From Pagrus major (lineage: Eukaryota > Chordata > Actinopteri > Spariformes > Sparidae), in the NCBI RefSeq assembly GCF_040436345.1, contig NC_133234.1, positions 11,965,446-12,029,445 of the forward strand: 64,000 nucleotides of DNA, written 5' to 3'. Below, one piece after another: positions 35,205 to 47,123 of this stretch (position 1 is the stretch's first letter; every line of letters begins with the position of its first letter). Both the position numbers and the translations under genes were made by a program. The notes under the pieces are model-generated. The model did not search any database. It saw only the letters and a program-made list of their open reading frames with translations, and had not been told where the DNA came from.

Positions 35205-36190
35205 AGTGGTGGGAGAAGTACTCAGATCGGATAAAAATACTCCATTACTAAAAGTCCTAGAAGTTAGACAAAAGTCGTAGTCAATAGTGATAAAATAATA
35301 ATGTATATTTTCCCACAGAACATTTATCTTTCATCTATAAACAACTTTAGCTGGCTATTTTAAAGTTGCAACTGAGGAATATTGCTAAATAAATTATAAA
35401 TCATTTCACTGTTTTTCAACAGTCAGATAACTATTAACTGAAGTTCAATTAAAGGTGCGATATGTAAGAATAGGCCACCTGTCAAAGGTCACTCCAAACA
35501 AATGTTGAGAAGCATATCGCTGCCGTTAGCTAGTGAGCCGTGCAGTTAGCGTTCCAGACTGGGAGCTCGGAGAGGTGTTACAAGACAGAACGGATCGGGG
35601 CTAGCTTGTTAGCATGCTAACTTCAGAAGATATTGCTGCGATACACTAGGACGTCCTTGATATAATGTTAAACCTATTATTTCTTTTCACTTTGTTGATA
35701 GTTTCAGTTAATTTTTGGATATTTTAAACCAAATTCTTACATTTGCACCTTTGATTATAAAACGTGATGGTTATTATAAAGTGTAACCAGTATTTACTTT
35801 GACTGTTAAATAAAGATTAGATTATTACTACTGATGCGTCAATGTGTAAGTGCCATTTCACTGTTTTATACACTGTTAATCAAACTGAGTGCATCGTGTT
35901 TTACAAGGTCGTAAGTTTTCTATGTAAAATCTTAAAATGTAAGGTGATGAGTAGATAACACTACATATGATATGAAGATAGAGTAGAAAGTACAATATTT
36001 CCCTCTGAACTGCAGTGGAGTACAAGTATAAAGTAGCCTTAAATGGTGCAGTATATTTACCGTGAGTGAAGTTTGTTATTTCACTCAAGTTTATTTAACT
36101 GTAACTTAACTTTTACATTTCTTGGCAAAATGTAATTTTACTTTTGATAATTAAAGTACTTGAATGCAGCTTTTAAACTTTACACAGACA
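35205..36190. mobile_element. TACTTAAGTAAAAGTA-type repeat with nested MITE
   Basis: It opens with AGTGGTGGGAGAAGTACTCAG and AATACTCCATTACTAAAAG and closes with CTTTTGATAATTAAAGTACT. Together these look like the two ends of one fish element. Inside it, 35449-35752 is a complete family-2 MITE, so the outer element was already present when the MITE landed. Confidence 0.6.
35449..35752. mobile_element. short inverted-repeat element, family 2, copy B
   Basis: It starts TTAAAGGTGCGATATGTAAG and ends CTTACATTTGCACCTTT, which are inverted copies. It shares GCTTGTTAGCATGCTAACTT and GATATTGCTGCGA with the other family-2 copies. Non-coding. Confidence 0.78.
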
Positions 36191-36199
36191 TTGACCACA

Positions 36200-37701
36200 C
36201 TGTACATATATTGCGGGTGTATATAAGTATATGTATATAATTAACTGTATATTGTAACTGTTCTAATTGTTATTAAATCAACCTTAACACCTTGATTTTT
36301 ACCTTTCATGATTATTTTTAGATTGCAGTTTAGCCACTCTTACTTGTGTGCAGGAGCTGAACACTTCTTCCTTTCCTTGCTTGGGAAAGTGTTCAACTTG
36401 CCTCCAGAAATATCGATCTAGTGGTGCATTTTAAATATATTCACAAAATATATTCTACTCCAAGGATGCTATACCAGATACATTTGTTGGCATCTCCGCA
36501 GTGTAAACAGTCTGAGTATATTTATCATTATATGTGAGAATATTTCACGAACTTCTAAATAATAAATGACTCTTGCTTTATTCATCGTTGTTACAGTGTA
36601 GTGTGAATCATACAGGTTTGAAAATGAAATCTGATCTCAAGTTTTACCTCATCATTGTTATTACACACCTTTCTACATAACGTGTGGGCATGTATATACA
36701 GTATATGTATATGCACGTGTAATTATTTGTAAGCATCCTGAGCTAAAGAGTGAATAGGGAAGTTTTGTCTGTCTGTTTTGTTTATATCATGCCACTCATT
36801 CATGAAAATTAAATTAAATATTTAAGAGTGAGGCAGCGATCTCCTCGCTCAACAAGTAAAGCAGAAATGTCCTTGAGCAAGGCACTGAGAACTCAAATGC
36901 TCGAGCTGAGCTTCCTGGCGGGCTTTTATCCAGCAGCATCCAGGCGTGCAAATGTGTAACGGTATAAATATGGAGCAAGGCGTCGCATGATAAGTCAACT
37001 TTCCCCAGATACTGTAGCTGAAGGTTAAAGAAAGGTGTCTTCTTTGTCTTCTTCCACATCAGGGCGCTAAGATGAGAAAACGGTGTGGTATTTAAATTTC
37101 CCCTTGTCCTATCAGCTTGAACTCGCCAGCTGTGAAGGAACAGAGGTCAGAGTTCAAACTGTGACAGCCGCAAATGTCAAACGGCTCGTCCCCTACTGTG
37201 ACTGTCACCTTGGTTCATTGTTCAGGAAGCCAACCGACCAGCAGGAAGATATTGAAAGAAAAAAAAAAGAGAGAAAGAGGAAAGAAGTCGTCTCGCGAGG
37301 CTGGGCGGATGAACGTATGAAAATGTGCCGTTGCATAATGGGATATTGCGTAATATGTCCCATTCGAGAGCATGTCACTCACTGATAGAAACCAGGGAAA
37401 GGGCTTTTGGGGTAAAATGAAAAGGGGGGAGGGAGAACATGGAGGGCTTATGGTTCTGTCTCCGAGCAGAAGACGTGGAGTGACGGAAGTAGACAGCCAA
37501 TGGGGTGTGGGCGCGGTGCGGCGGAGTGGGAAGTGAGTGAGGGGGGGTGGGGGAGGAGGGTGTGTGTGTGTGTGTGTGATGGTGGGTGGGCGAGAGCGCG
37601 GTCGGTACTGGTATTTCTACCCTGTCACATCGCGTTAGTGTGCAGCCGAGCACGACTGCTGAGCACACCACTCTGGACAGCTCTGCACACACGGGGCGAA
37701 C

Positions 37702-37732
<31 letters not shown>

Positions 37733-38920
37733 TTAAATTCACAAGGACACACAGTACCTACACTTGAGTGCACACACACACACTGTAATCTCCCACGAGG
37801 ACCACAAGGACATCCAAAACAAGTGAGCACCGATGGAGGTTTGACAGAAACCAGGGGAGAGTGCTCAACCTCCCAACTTTGCTTCCATCCATCCGTTCAT
37901 TCATCCTTCATTACAGCGCTCTGTCCATCCATCCCATCAGCCATTTGTGGCTCCAGTCGTCACAAAGGCATATTAATTTCCCTTTGCCTTTTCTCACAGA
38001 AATGTGCACACTAAACGGAAAAAATGACTGGAAAGGGATAAATCAGAACCAAATGAAGTCTGTCTGTCCCAGAAGACTGTGCATTCATGTTGGGAAAATA
38101 TTGCAACCTGATGTTCTTGGCTCGGCGCTGCACTAACACAGGCGATATCGTGTTTTGGAAAGAAATTGTTCAAACCCATATGTGCAGGCTGCACAAAGCT
38201 ACAAATGAACCATAACAATTTACTTTACCGCCGTCGAACACATTGCTGCACGGGGCAAAGGGAGCAGCCAAGAAGCATCATCGTCATCAGACAAAGCCAT
38301 TGTGTCAGCAGGGGCAGAGCAGTCAGCTCATCCGCTCTCTGGTCACTATATGTGACGTGGCTTAGTGGCCCGAGCCCAGAGGCTTTTATACAATATTTTC
38401 CTTGAGAAAATGAGAGATGAGGGGGGAGGAGATGAAGAGGGAGAGAAAACGAGCTTGGATGACGGTGCACCATTCACATCGCGACCCCCCTCGGGCAGGG
38501 AAAACAGGAAGAAGTGAAGAAAAGCAGATGGAGGGAGACATGAGAGAAAGAGAAAGAGAGGCGGGAAGAATATTTCACTGTAAATGCTCACACAGAGCAC
38601 CCTGTGGCAATGGGAAAGAGAGAGGGGAGGGGGACGGCGGATGGCACAGATGGATGGATGAGGAGGAGCAGGAGGACATAGAGTGGTGAGGTGTGATGTG
38701 CGTTGACCCGAGCTCTTCGGTGACGCCATAAACTTGGAGACACGCTTCAGTGGCTCTGAGCGAGGAGAGAGATATAAGCTGTCCATGGCCACCGGCTCTG
38801 TGGCCGGCTGTGTGGCAGAGGTCAGCGAGGACACACAGAAATGTATAGGGCAGTGACGAGAAGGTCTTAAAGGTCACAGTTATATAACCGGGCCTGAAGA
38901 TCTGATACAGAAGCACACAG
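36200..38920. other. gene-free stretch
   Basis: No supportable exon. It contains GT and CA microsatellites (37560-37579 and 37702-37729), a G-rich tract at 37530-37560 and a long purine-rich stretch at 38405-38690. The phrase GTCCTTGAGCAAGGCACTGA near 36870 is typical of fish SINE-derived repeats. Frames of up to 162 codons cross the biased tracts and are not credible. Confidence 0.5.
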
Positions 38921-39049
38921 GGGCCATAAAGGTGGAAACAGCTAACCTATCTCTGTCCAAAGCAGACAAACTCTGATTACCAGCATCTCTAAAGGTCACC
39001 AAACACTAAACAAATTAGATATAACATGTTAATTATTCGTAATTGTTAC

Positions 39050-39335
39050 TCCAAGGGGGGGTTTAGGAGCGTGTTTCGGCTATTTTAAGAGTGCTGGCAC
39101 CCCTCTGTATGGACACTTTTTCGGATCTGGGGTCAGGTTTTGGTTAGAGGCAGGCCTGCAAAGTGAATGGGATGGATCAGAGGTGAAATTTGACAAAGTG
39201 TCAGGGGTAAGATTTTTCAATTGTTCCTCCAGCGGGTGTTTAGGAGCGTGTTTCCGGCTGTATGGAGCGTGATGGCACCCCTCTGTACGGACACTTTTTC
39301 GGATCTGGGGTCAGGGTTGGAAGCGGGCCTGCAAC
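39050..39335 (+). repeat. tandem duplication, unit about 180 bp
   Basis: The phrase TTTAGGAGCGTGTTTC...GGCACCCCTCTGTA.GGACACTTTTTCGGATCTGGGGTCAGG (dots mark gaps or a variable base) appears first at about 39061-39137 and again at about 39240-39315. The unit is non-coding. Arms of the TIR element seen at 11400-12510 flank it on both sides (38928-39040 and 39340-39460), so the duplication is probably internal to a mobile element. Confidence 0.8.
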
Positions 39336-39499
39336 TGTTTCCACGTTTCCAGTCTTTGTGTAAAGCTAAGCTAACTGGCAGCTAGCTGTAGCTTCATGTT
39401 TTGTGGATGAACATTAGAATGGTGTTGACCTTCTTAGGCTTTCGAACTAACTGAAAAAAGAAAAGGTGAATTCCAGTCATAATGTCTTGTGTCCCTTAC

Positions 39500-42110
39500 C
39501 GCCCAAGTTGATACGGCAGAATTCAGAGATTTGTGTGGTCCGGGTAAAGGTGGTCGGAAGTAAGTGCATGTCCCCCCTTCTCCACACCACCGGCCCACAT
39601 TCCTAGTACACCTCTTGCAGCAGGAACTACAGAGGATAGGTGCCCTCTTGGTTGGTGTTAATTAGTACCCTAGCATCGACAAAAAAATTGACATATTCTC
39701 AAAACCAGGTTATTCTGCCGCTCTGTTAACTGAACAGCATCAGGTGAAGTGGCTCAGTTGTGGTTGTGATGCGTATCAGTGACTCTCCGCTATTTGCTGT
39801 TATTAAGTATCGCTATTGCTTTGCAAGGGCGTGGCATGTGTCTCTACCGTCCATATGCAAACCTGCGCCCTCTCATAATCCACACAGAAAACTTGTATTT
39901 TTTCCACTCCAGCTCAGAAATGTGCTGCGTCTACCGCCATATCCTGAATAGTTGAATTGTTCTCCACTAAGAAGAGTAATCAGTATCGCACTGACCTCAA
40001 ATAATCAGGCTCTTGTACATACAGGAAATCTGTTTGGATGCCATTAAATTGCATATTTCCGAATCTTCCTTTCTGGAAGAAACCACTTATCGAATGTGGC
40101 TGAACTGGTCTAAACAACTGAACAAGAAATAAAGTCTTTGAACACTGCACATTACCAATCTTCAGATATGAATAACATTATGAACAACAACATCTGGATG
40201 GGAATAGAGGATTTTTTGGGTGGGTGGGCTTGAGCCCCAGCCCCCAACAATGTCTCTACATGTCCTTGTTCTGTCTTTCTGTCTGTTGTGGATTCATTTT
40301 AAACGGGATAACATCAAAACCATGCAAGATTTAGTCACAAAACATGACAGGTATGAAGATCAAAATGAAAAAGGCTGAGTTTGAAGATGGGTGTGGCGAG
40401 ACCCATGAGTACTGAGTGTGGAACATCAACATGTTGATGGACATCGCAGCTGGTGTGATCCCATTGCGAGACGGCCTCCAGTTTTCCTATTATTGGTCAC
40501 AACTCGTAAAAATTAAGTGTTGTAAGTCATGTTTTTCCTCACTCACAGGGACTGGAATCAACATTATTGGGTCACAAGTTAGCAAAACTCAGGCCAGTAA
40601 ACAGGCCGCTTGATTTGCTTCCAACTGGGCACTGTGCTGTTAATAAACCAAATCAAAGAGTAATGCAACAGAGTGAGCAGCTGATGTTCGGAGCAGAAAA
40701 AGAGTGGCGTTTCTCCCCCTTGAAGAAGAAAGTGTCGTCCCTGCATGACTTAGTAGAAAGTGAGAGACTTGGAGACGCTCCATGTGGAGCTGTCTGTCAG
40801 CCAGGTGTGCACTGAGAGACCCTCCATGGGGTGGGACAGGTGACACAGGTAGAGCGTAGGGAGCCCCTTAAGTGTCTCATTCAAGGTGGAGTGAGAATGG
40901 AGGAAGGTGGTGGAGGAGGGTGCAGAGAAAGATGTTATCACTTCCATCTCCTCCTCCGTGTTGGTGTGAAGGGAGTCGCTGAAAACAGATGACCTACATT
41001 TTCTTTGAGAAAAGATTCCAGCAGCGAGGCCTCCCAGGATTCAGAAAAGACAAGAGCGAAGTATGGAAAGGCACAGAAAGAGAGAAAGAAGAGAGAGGGA
41101 GTGAAGGTATAGAAAGACAGAAACAGGTACACTTCCAGTTTGACAAGGCAGACAAAAAGAAAGTTTTGACGGTAATCCTTTTCGACTCTTCCTTCCTTCC
41201 CTCTCGAGTGGTTATATAAAACACATCTAGAATTCTGTTCTATGCACATCAAAGAGCCTGCACCGCTTTGCAATCTGCATATATGATGCGTCCAGGGAAC
41301 AGCAGGAGGAGTGTGTGCGTATGTGTGTGTGTCTCTGGGAGGAATGTTTCAGTCTAAAATAAGCTTCTGTGGAGAGTATTTAGATTACTTTGTGTTCAGA
41401 AGAGCCACTTGGATCTGTGAATGCTTTAGTCTTCAGATGATAATCACATCTCACTGCAGATACAGCAGGAAGCTTCCAAAACAAAGAACGAGAGTGTTCA
41501 GTTCACATGGAGCCGTAAGATTTTTTTATTGTGGGATGGCTGAGAGATACGTTGTAGTGTTTCAATCTGAACTGGAGAATTAATGAAACCACAGTGTCAT
41601 GCAGCGGCTTCAAAAAAGAAAAAATCAAATAAGCCCCTGGTGTCTCTGAAGTGTGGATGCTGTCATTGAAATAATGTGTCTGCAAATGAAGACGTCTTAC
41701 TGAAGATGAGAGCTTTATGTTTCATGGTTTACTGTTCCAATGCTGCCACCTGCTGGTGGAACAAATGCACTTTTTGCCAAATACTCTTAGAGAACATATT
41801 CAGTCACCAGTAAATACATGTATGTTTTATTTGGATTTTCACATGATTTTGTGTATGAATTTTCATGTTTCGATGCAGGCTTGATGATTGTTTCCTCAGC
41901 AGCTGGAAGACCAAATATCTGAGTTTAACTGCATAAAGTCCTGACAGTGCATTATGCATTTATGAAATGACAGAGGGACAGGGAAATGTTGTTACATGTA
42001 GACATGACAGAGGGACCATCACATTTATGTTCAGGCAATTTAAAAGGCTACAAAAGTCAAATAATTTCCCCAAAGAGCTAAAATGAAGAAAATGAAAAGA
42101 ACTCATTTAG
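39500..42110. other. gene-free stretch
   Basis: No gene could be supported. A purine-rich block at 41040-41170 and matching pyrimidine-rich frames on the other strand generate spurious open frames. The remainder is unique-looking. Confidence 0.5.
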
Positions 42111-42117
42111 ACATGTT

Positions 42118-42550
42118 CTAAAGGATGAGTTCACCCAAAAATGAAAATGTAAGTTATCATCCACTGACCCCCATGCGGATGGGAAGTCGGGTCCACAGTC
42201 CACAAAACATTTCTGGAGCTTCACAGCAAAACAGCGTTGCAGCATTCTAGATGGGGACTTGTTTTAAAACATTTTTAAAAAAACAGAAAAAAACATAAAA
42301 TGGCTCCATACAGCTGCAGCTGGAAGTCCTGAGATCCCAAATTGATTTGAAAAAGACAATATTTACACACTCAGTGCAGGGTCGAGCTTGTGCACTGACT
42401 TCAGACAGGGTGCACGCTAACTCTTTTAGCTTAGCAGCTGCAAAGAAGATTTCATCTTAAAAAGGGTGTTAATAACATTTTTTCAAATCAATATTGGACC
42501 TCAGGGCATTCGAAAGATTTGGATTATGCCGGACGAGCTGTAGGGAACGA
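42118..42550 (+). mobile_element. fish interspersed element (GAGTTCACCCAAAAATG type)
   Basis: It has the ordered phrases AAAGGATGAGTTCACCCAAA, GTTATCATCCACTGACCCCC, CACAAAACATTTCTGGAGCT, AACAGCGTTGCAGCATTCT and GGATTATGCCGGACGAGCTG, familiar from a very common fish non-autonomous repeat. Non-coding. Confidence 0.6.
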
Positions 42551-42949
42551 TTTCATGTTTTTTAAAACATGAAAAAGAAAAAAAACTTGTTAAAACAAGA
42601 TAAAGATATTTATGATGAATGTAGAAAAATGTTTCACCTCAAAGGTTTATGTTCTGATCATAAAGGTGTATCAACAACTGTCTTGAAAACTAGCTGTGAA
42701 GTCACAAATGCTGCTCGTTAAACTGAGATCTGAGATGACCACAGAGATTTTTTTGCTTCAGCAGATGAATGTGAAAACAAACTGCACAAACACCTAAGTA
42801 ACAATACGCAAAAACACATAATGGGGTGACGAGGAACTTTAATATTCACGTTCTGCAGGTGAAGAGTGTTGGAAAAGTAACAAGGAACAAGTAGCTTCAT
42901 GTTCAACAGGCTACACAACAAGGAATTTAAATAATCCCTCTTGCTTGTT

Positions 42950-44180
42950 TCTGAAATGACAGATTACATTTTATTTTACAGCAGTCTCTCAGTCATACTG
43001 TGTGAAACTGAAATCATGTCATACAGCCTGCTACTGGCCTGTTTACCATCAAAAAATACACTCAAGGAAAAATATTCACTACAAAAGAGTCAGTAAAAAA
43101 AAATCATCCATGTGAAACGTAAAAGTTAATGAAATGACACTTATAATGTTGAATACAACAAATGAAACGTTCACAAAAGGTTCAGAAGTGCGTGCGGTTT
43201 TTCATTCATTCATTGCACGCCTGTGATACATCGTCTGTGTTCACACAATTGCATTCAAGCCAGTAATTATAATTTACAAAATAAAGAATCATTCAAAATC
43301 AGCACTTTACTCCGCCTGGTCGAGGTCACAATGTAATGGATTTCTGTGTTTGAAAAGATCAGTGTTTCTACTTGGTGACAATGCAGTTATAAATCCATTT
43401 TTCCACAATCTGGCAATCCAAAAGTTGTTCTCAACAAGACCTTCTATAACTGTTCTATCAAGATTTAGCAGATTATTCACCCGTTATAAAGCTAGCCTTA
43501 CAAACCCTTTATAACGGATGCCTTTTTAAAAAGTTGTGCTGAAAATCTCAATCAAAAACAACATAACAGCCTTGATAAATGTACATATCTTACACTCAGG
43601 ACATTTGTGCAAATATGTACTATTAATACCTCAATATAGAATCCAAGGGAAGTCATTGTCATCAGTCACAAAAATAAATCGTTTGACATTTTTGGAAACT
43701 TAACACTTTTGTTCAGCAAATATGAGGCTACAGCCAGCATCTATTTAGCTTAGCTTAGCAGAAAAGCCAGAAAACAAGATAACTAATGCCAGACACTTAG
43801 CCTGCTGCTCCAAGAGTAGTCATGAAACCATAATGTATTGCTTTTACTCTTTTCTTTCGTATGGATTAAACTATAACGTGGTATAAGGTGCTGCTCTGCT
43901 GAATAAGTGGAATAAGAAGGGGTCGGTACATGGATGTACAATCAGTTCTCTTCAAAACAAAGAAGCAATCAGTGCATCAAGTGTAATCCATGGGCCTTTT
44001 CCCTCCTGTACTATTTATATTATGTAATGAATCATCATACCAAACAAGTCAACAGTGCATCCGCCTTATCAAAGCAATCAGTCTCGTCTTCGCTCATTTC
44101 CTGTCTGCCATGAACTTCCTGATGATGTCTCCTACGTTAAGGAAATAGTTACAACACTTAGATGAAAGTAAGCGACTCTC
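42950..44180 (-). other. probable 3' UTR region of the connexin gene
   Basis: This AT-rich stretch lies directly after the connexin stop codon on the minus strand. A minus-strand AATAAA hexamer at 42970-42975 could be its polyadenylation signal, giving a 3' UTR of about 1.2 kb. Part of it (43680-43800) carries an old inverted-repeat arm. No transcript evidence is available, so the extent is inferred. Confidence 0.3.
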
Positions 44181-45050
44181 TCACACCATGAATGTCCTGC
44201 TGCTCACATATTTGCCACCCCTGTGCTTGTGGCTGGAGCTGGAGGCCTTCCTACTTGCGCTGCTCCTCACAGATCCTCCCTTCATCCTCACGCTGTTGAA
44301 CGTGCTCTCTGACACCTTATATCCTCTAGGTTTCTCCTTTTCTGCCTCTGCTTCCTCATGCTTGATGTTGTGGAGGTTCTCGCAGACGCAGGAGCGCTCC
44401 GAGGTGATGGACTCCTGGCTTGAGCAGAACCACTTCACGGAGCCGTAGAGAACCTCTGCGCAGCTGGCAATAGCTGCTATCAGCCCCACGACAAAGTAGA
44501 AGCAGAGGAAGATTGTTTTCTCTGCGGGGCGGGAGGTGAAGCAGTCCACTGTGTAGGGGCAAGGAAAGCGGCTGCAGGGGAACTGGGCCTCCACCTTGAA
44601 GCCGTACAGCCACCACTGGCCCAAAAGAAAGCCAACTTCTGCAAATATGCGAAAGACCACGTTGATAATGTAAAGCCTCCTCAAACGGCGGTCTTCTCTT
44701 TGGTCCTGGCTGCAAATTTGGTTGAACTTGGAGCGGACGGTCCTCTTGTTGTGGTGATGCATGGCGTACATGAGGAAAACCAAGGAAGGTGTGGCGATGA
44801 GGACGATGTGAAACACCCAGAATCTGTACTGGGAGATGGGGAAGGCCATGTCGTAGCACACCTGTTTGCAGCCCGGCTGGAGGGTGTTGCAGGCAAACTC
44901 CTCTTGCTCGTCATCAAACAGGTCGCTGGCTACAGTTCCCAGGATCAGGATCCTGAAGACAAGCATGAGCAAGAGCCAGAAACGACCAAGCATCGGCGAG
45001 TGGGCCTGGAGGCTGTCGAAGAGTCCGCCGAGGAAGCCCCATTCCCCCAT
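44181..45050 (-). CDS. gjd3: connexin, GJD3-like (Cx31.9 family) gap junction protein
   Basis: A complete 289-residue connexin in one coding exon, ATG at 45050 and TGA at 44181-44183. Six connexins form a hemichannel, and two hemichannels dock between cells to pass ions and small molecules. The order is textbook: N-terminus MGEWGFLGGLFDSLQ; TM1 about 23-41; first extracellular loop with cysteines 54, 61 and 65 (CNTLQPGCKQVC); TM2 about 76-95; cytoplasmic loop rich in Arg/Lys; TM3 about 129-149; second loop with the C-x4-C-x5-C triplet followed by SRP; TM4; then a short Ser-rich tail ending TFMV. The start agrees with the invariant MG[DE]W of connexins. Best match from memory is GJD3, supported by its place beside TOP2A as in human. 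An intron-free coding region also fits GJD3 rather than GJD2. Another delta-type connexin cannot be wholly excluded. Confidence 0.93.
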   Translation of the reverse strand: MGEWGFLGGLFDSLQAHSPMLGRFWLLLMLVFRILILGTVASDLFDDEQEEFACNTLQPGCKQVCYDMAFPISQYRFWVFHIVLIATPSLVFLMYAMHHHNKRTVRSKFNQICSQDQREDRRLRRLYIINVVFRIFAEVGFLLGQWWLYGFKVEAQFPCSRFPCPYTVDCFTSRPAEKTIFLCFYFVVGLIAAIASCAEVLYGSVKWFCSSQESITSERSCVCENLHNIKHEEAEAEKEKPRGYKVSESTFNSVRMKGGSVRSSASRKASSSSHKHRGGKYVSSRTFMV

Positions 45051-46689
45051 GATCGCAGCACTGTCTTGGGTATGGCTTCTTGAGAATGTGGAGATCTATC
45101 CGCCTCAGAGTTGTGTCTTTGATTAAAAAGAGAAACCAAAGTGTGTCTTATTAGGTCCAATTCATGACCTAAAGGAGGGTCAAAGATAAATCAGCTTATC
45201 TAGGTTTTACGCGCCCAAAGTGGTGACAGAGCTCACCTTCCACCGACCTGAAACCAAAAATGAAACACAATTATACTGCCTGCAATAACAGCAATTTAAC
45301 CATATCAGGAAAGGAATAAAACAATCCCACTGGCCTGAGTAAACCTCTAGGTATTCCCCTCACCTTTAGGTTTTGTTTTTACAGATGATTGTAAATATAT
45401 TGCAAGAGAAAACAGTCAAACCTCACATGTCTAATCTCAAAAAGCAATTGCTATAAAGTACATTCATCACTGGTGGTGCAAGGGGGGGCAAACATCCCTG
45501 CACACATGTGGTGCCCTTTTAATCTTTTTCACCCCTGGCCCTCAAACATCCTGAATCCGCCACGGAAATAATCTACCAGTTACCAGGAATTTTGGTGAAC
45601 TGGTTTTTGTTTATTCTCCACATATTTGTAAGTCATTTTCATGGCACGGCAGTTATGAATACAGCATCGATCAGGCTACAGGCTGCTGCTTGTGGAAGTA
45701 AACTGACTGGTTGAGCTACTTGCTGGTCTGAAGCTGTACTCGGATACATTTCTGACAAGTCAGTGGCAGCAAGATGACAAAACAAGCCCAGCCTTTAAGG
45801 CATTAGGCATTTGATTTACCTTAAAAATCCTGTTTTCTGGTTCGTCCTCTCCAACTCAGATATGTTCTCAGGCAAAACGGAGGATATATAAAAAATGTGT
45901 CCAATCAAGCGTTACACTTGGGAGCTGGTCCATACCAGCTCCCACTCCAAATGGCATGTGATGGAGGTTTGCAGGGGCTTATAATTGAGAGGGCGGCAAC
46001 AGTTTAGGAAATTCCTCCGACGTCCTAATCTGGACCCATCAAGAGTCCCAGACAGAAGTGATGTTTACCCAAGAAAGGCAAACTCTTGATGAGCATTTCA
46101 AAGAGCTTCCTAAATGGCAGGAAGGGTCTGCTTTAAGCTGCACCAACAGTTTCTCTGATCACAATGGCCAACACGTGAGCATGCCACTTGCATAATGCTA
46201 CCCTCTCATGTACTGTCATTCAGAAAGCATTAAGGTACATAGAGCAATTTTTATTGAGCTTCGTGCTTTCAAGTTCAAGATTTGTTCTTTGATGTTGGCC
46301 GTTATAACTGCTTCTCAACAATTTTATGACTTTGAAGCAGTTTATCAAAGTTGTACTGAAATATTTGATAAGGAGAATTCTTTCGCTTTCTACTCTCAGC
46401 TCTCACAATCTCAATTTGTGAATAAAAGCAGTCTTAAGGATCATTTTAACCTCTGATATGAAATCATGATTATTAATTTAAAATGTTACTTACCCATCCA
46501 AATTTTCCAAAGACTTATTCTCCATTACACCAGTCCTATCTACCACATGTGCAGCTGATCAGTCTCCCTCCCTTAAACACTCTTACTGAGAAACCCGACT
46601 TGTACAGACAGAAAAAATCAACGGCACGTTTCACTTGACATTAGCCCTAAAGCAATCCCATCATGCGACTCATATTTCCAAACAGTGCA
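45051..46689. promoter_or_regulatory. connexin upstream region, between connexin and TOP2A
   Basis: No second gene is present. On the minus strand a TTTTTATATATCC stretch near 45884-45896 could be a TATA box. A 10-bp-arm hairpin lies at 45920-45943. Closer to the ATG, a donor-like GGAAG/GTGAG at 45232-45241 and an acceptor-like CCTCCTTTAG at 45169-45178 would define a 68-bp 5' UTR intron. That is short even for fish, so I regard it as only possible. A diverged GTGGTGCCCTTTTAATC repeat unit sits near 45510. Confidence 0.3.
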
Positions 46690-47123
46690 ATCAGTACAAA
46701 CAAGTTAACTTTATTTTTTGCGATATAAAATGAACAGCCATTGAAATATTTACAAGACACGACACAAACAAAACAAACAAACAAGCAAAAGTGGATTACA
46801 AAGAAATGTCAAGTAGCCTAAGTGTTAGTAATTCTAACACTAAAGGTAGACATACTCAGGTATAACAGGGTACAAGCACCTGACATATAGGAACAGATTT
46901 ATTTTTTTTACTTCTATTTTGACAATCAATCAGCATTGTAAAAACTACAGGTCTGAGGTCCATTCAAGCCACAAGTGTAAATGCAACAGTGCTTCCAGCG
47001 ATAAAAGCGAAGCCATATGTAATCACATGGCACAAACTTAATGTATAACTTACTAAAGAACCTGTCTTTTATACAAAATCTATAAAAACTTGACCATGTA
47101 GACACTGGTTTAGGGACTAAGAT
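46690..47123 (-). other. top2a: probable TOP2A 3' UTR
   Basis: It follows the TOP2A stop codon on the minus strand. An AATAAA hexamer on that strand at 46710-46715 is the best polyadenylation signal, with cleavage expected about 15-25 bp further on (about 46690). Another AATAAA-like hexamer lies near 46900. The exact end is inferred, not proven. Confidence 0.5.

Noticed and set aside
36860..36960. tRNA gene or intact SINE
   Set aside because: Only the short phrase CCTTGAGCAAGGCACTGA is SINE-like; there are no A and B box promoter elements or cloverleaf.
38346..38834. 162-codon minus-strand frame
   Set aside because: Lies over a long purine-rich tract (38405-38690); low-complexity Ser/Pro/Leu content without similarity to a known protein.
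44356..45083. Open frames overlapping the connexin on both strands (for example 44356-44859 minus and 44700-45083 plus)
   Set aside because: They are other-frame shadows of the GJD3-like coding exon; they lack known domains, while the main frame has every connexin signature.
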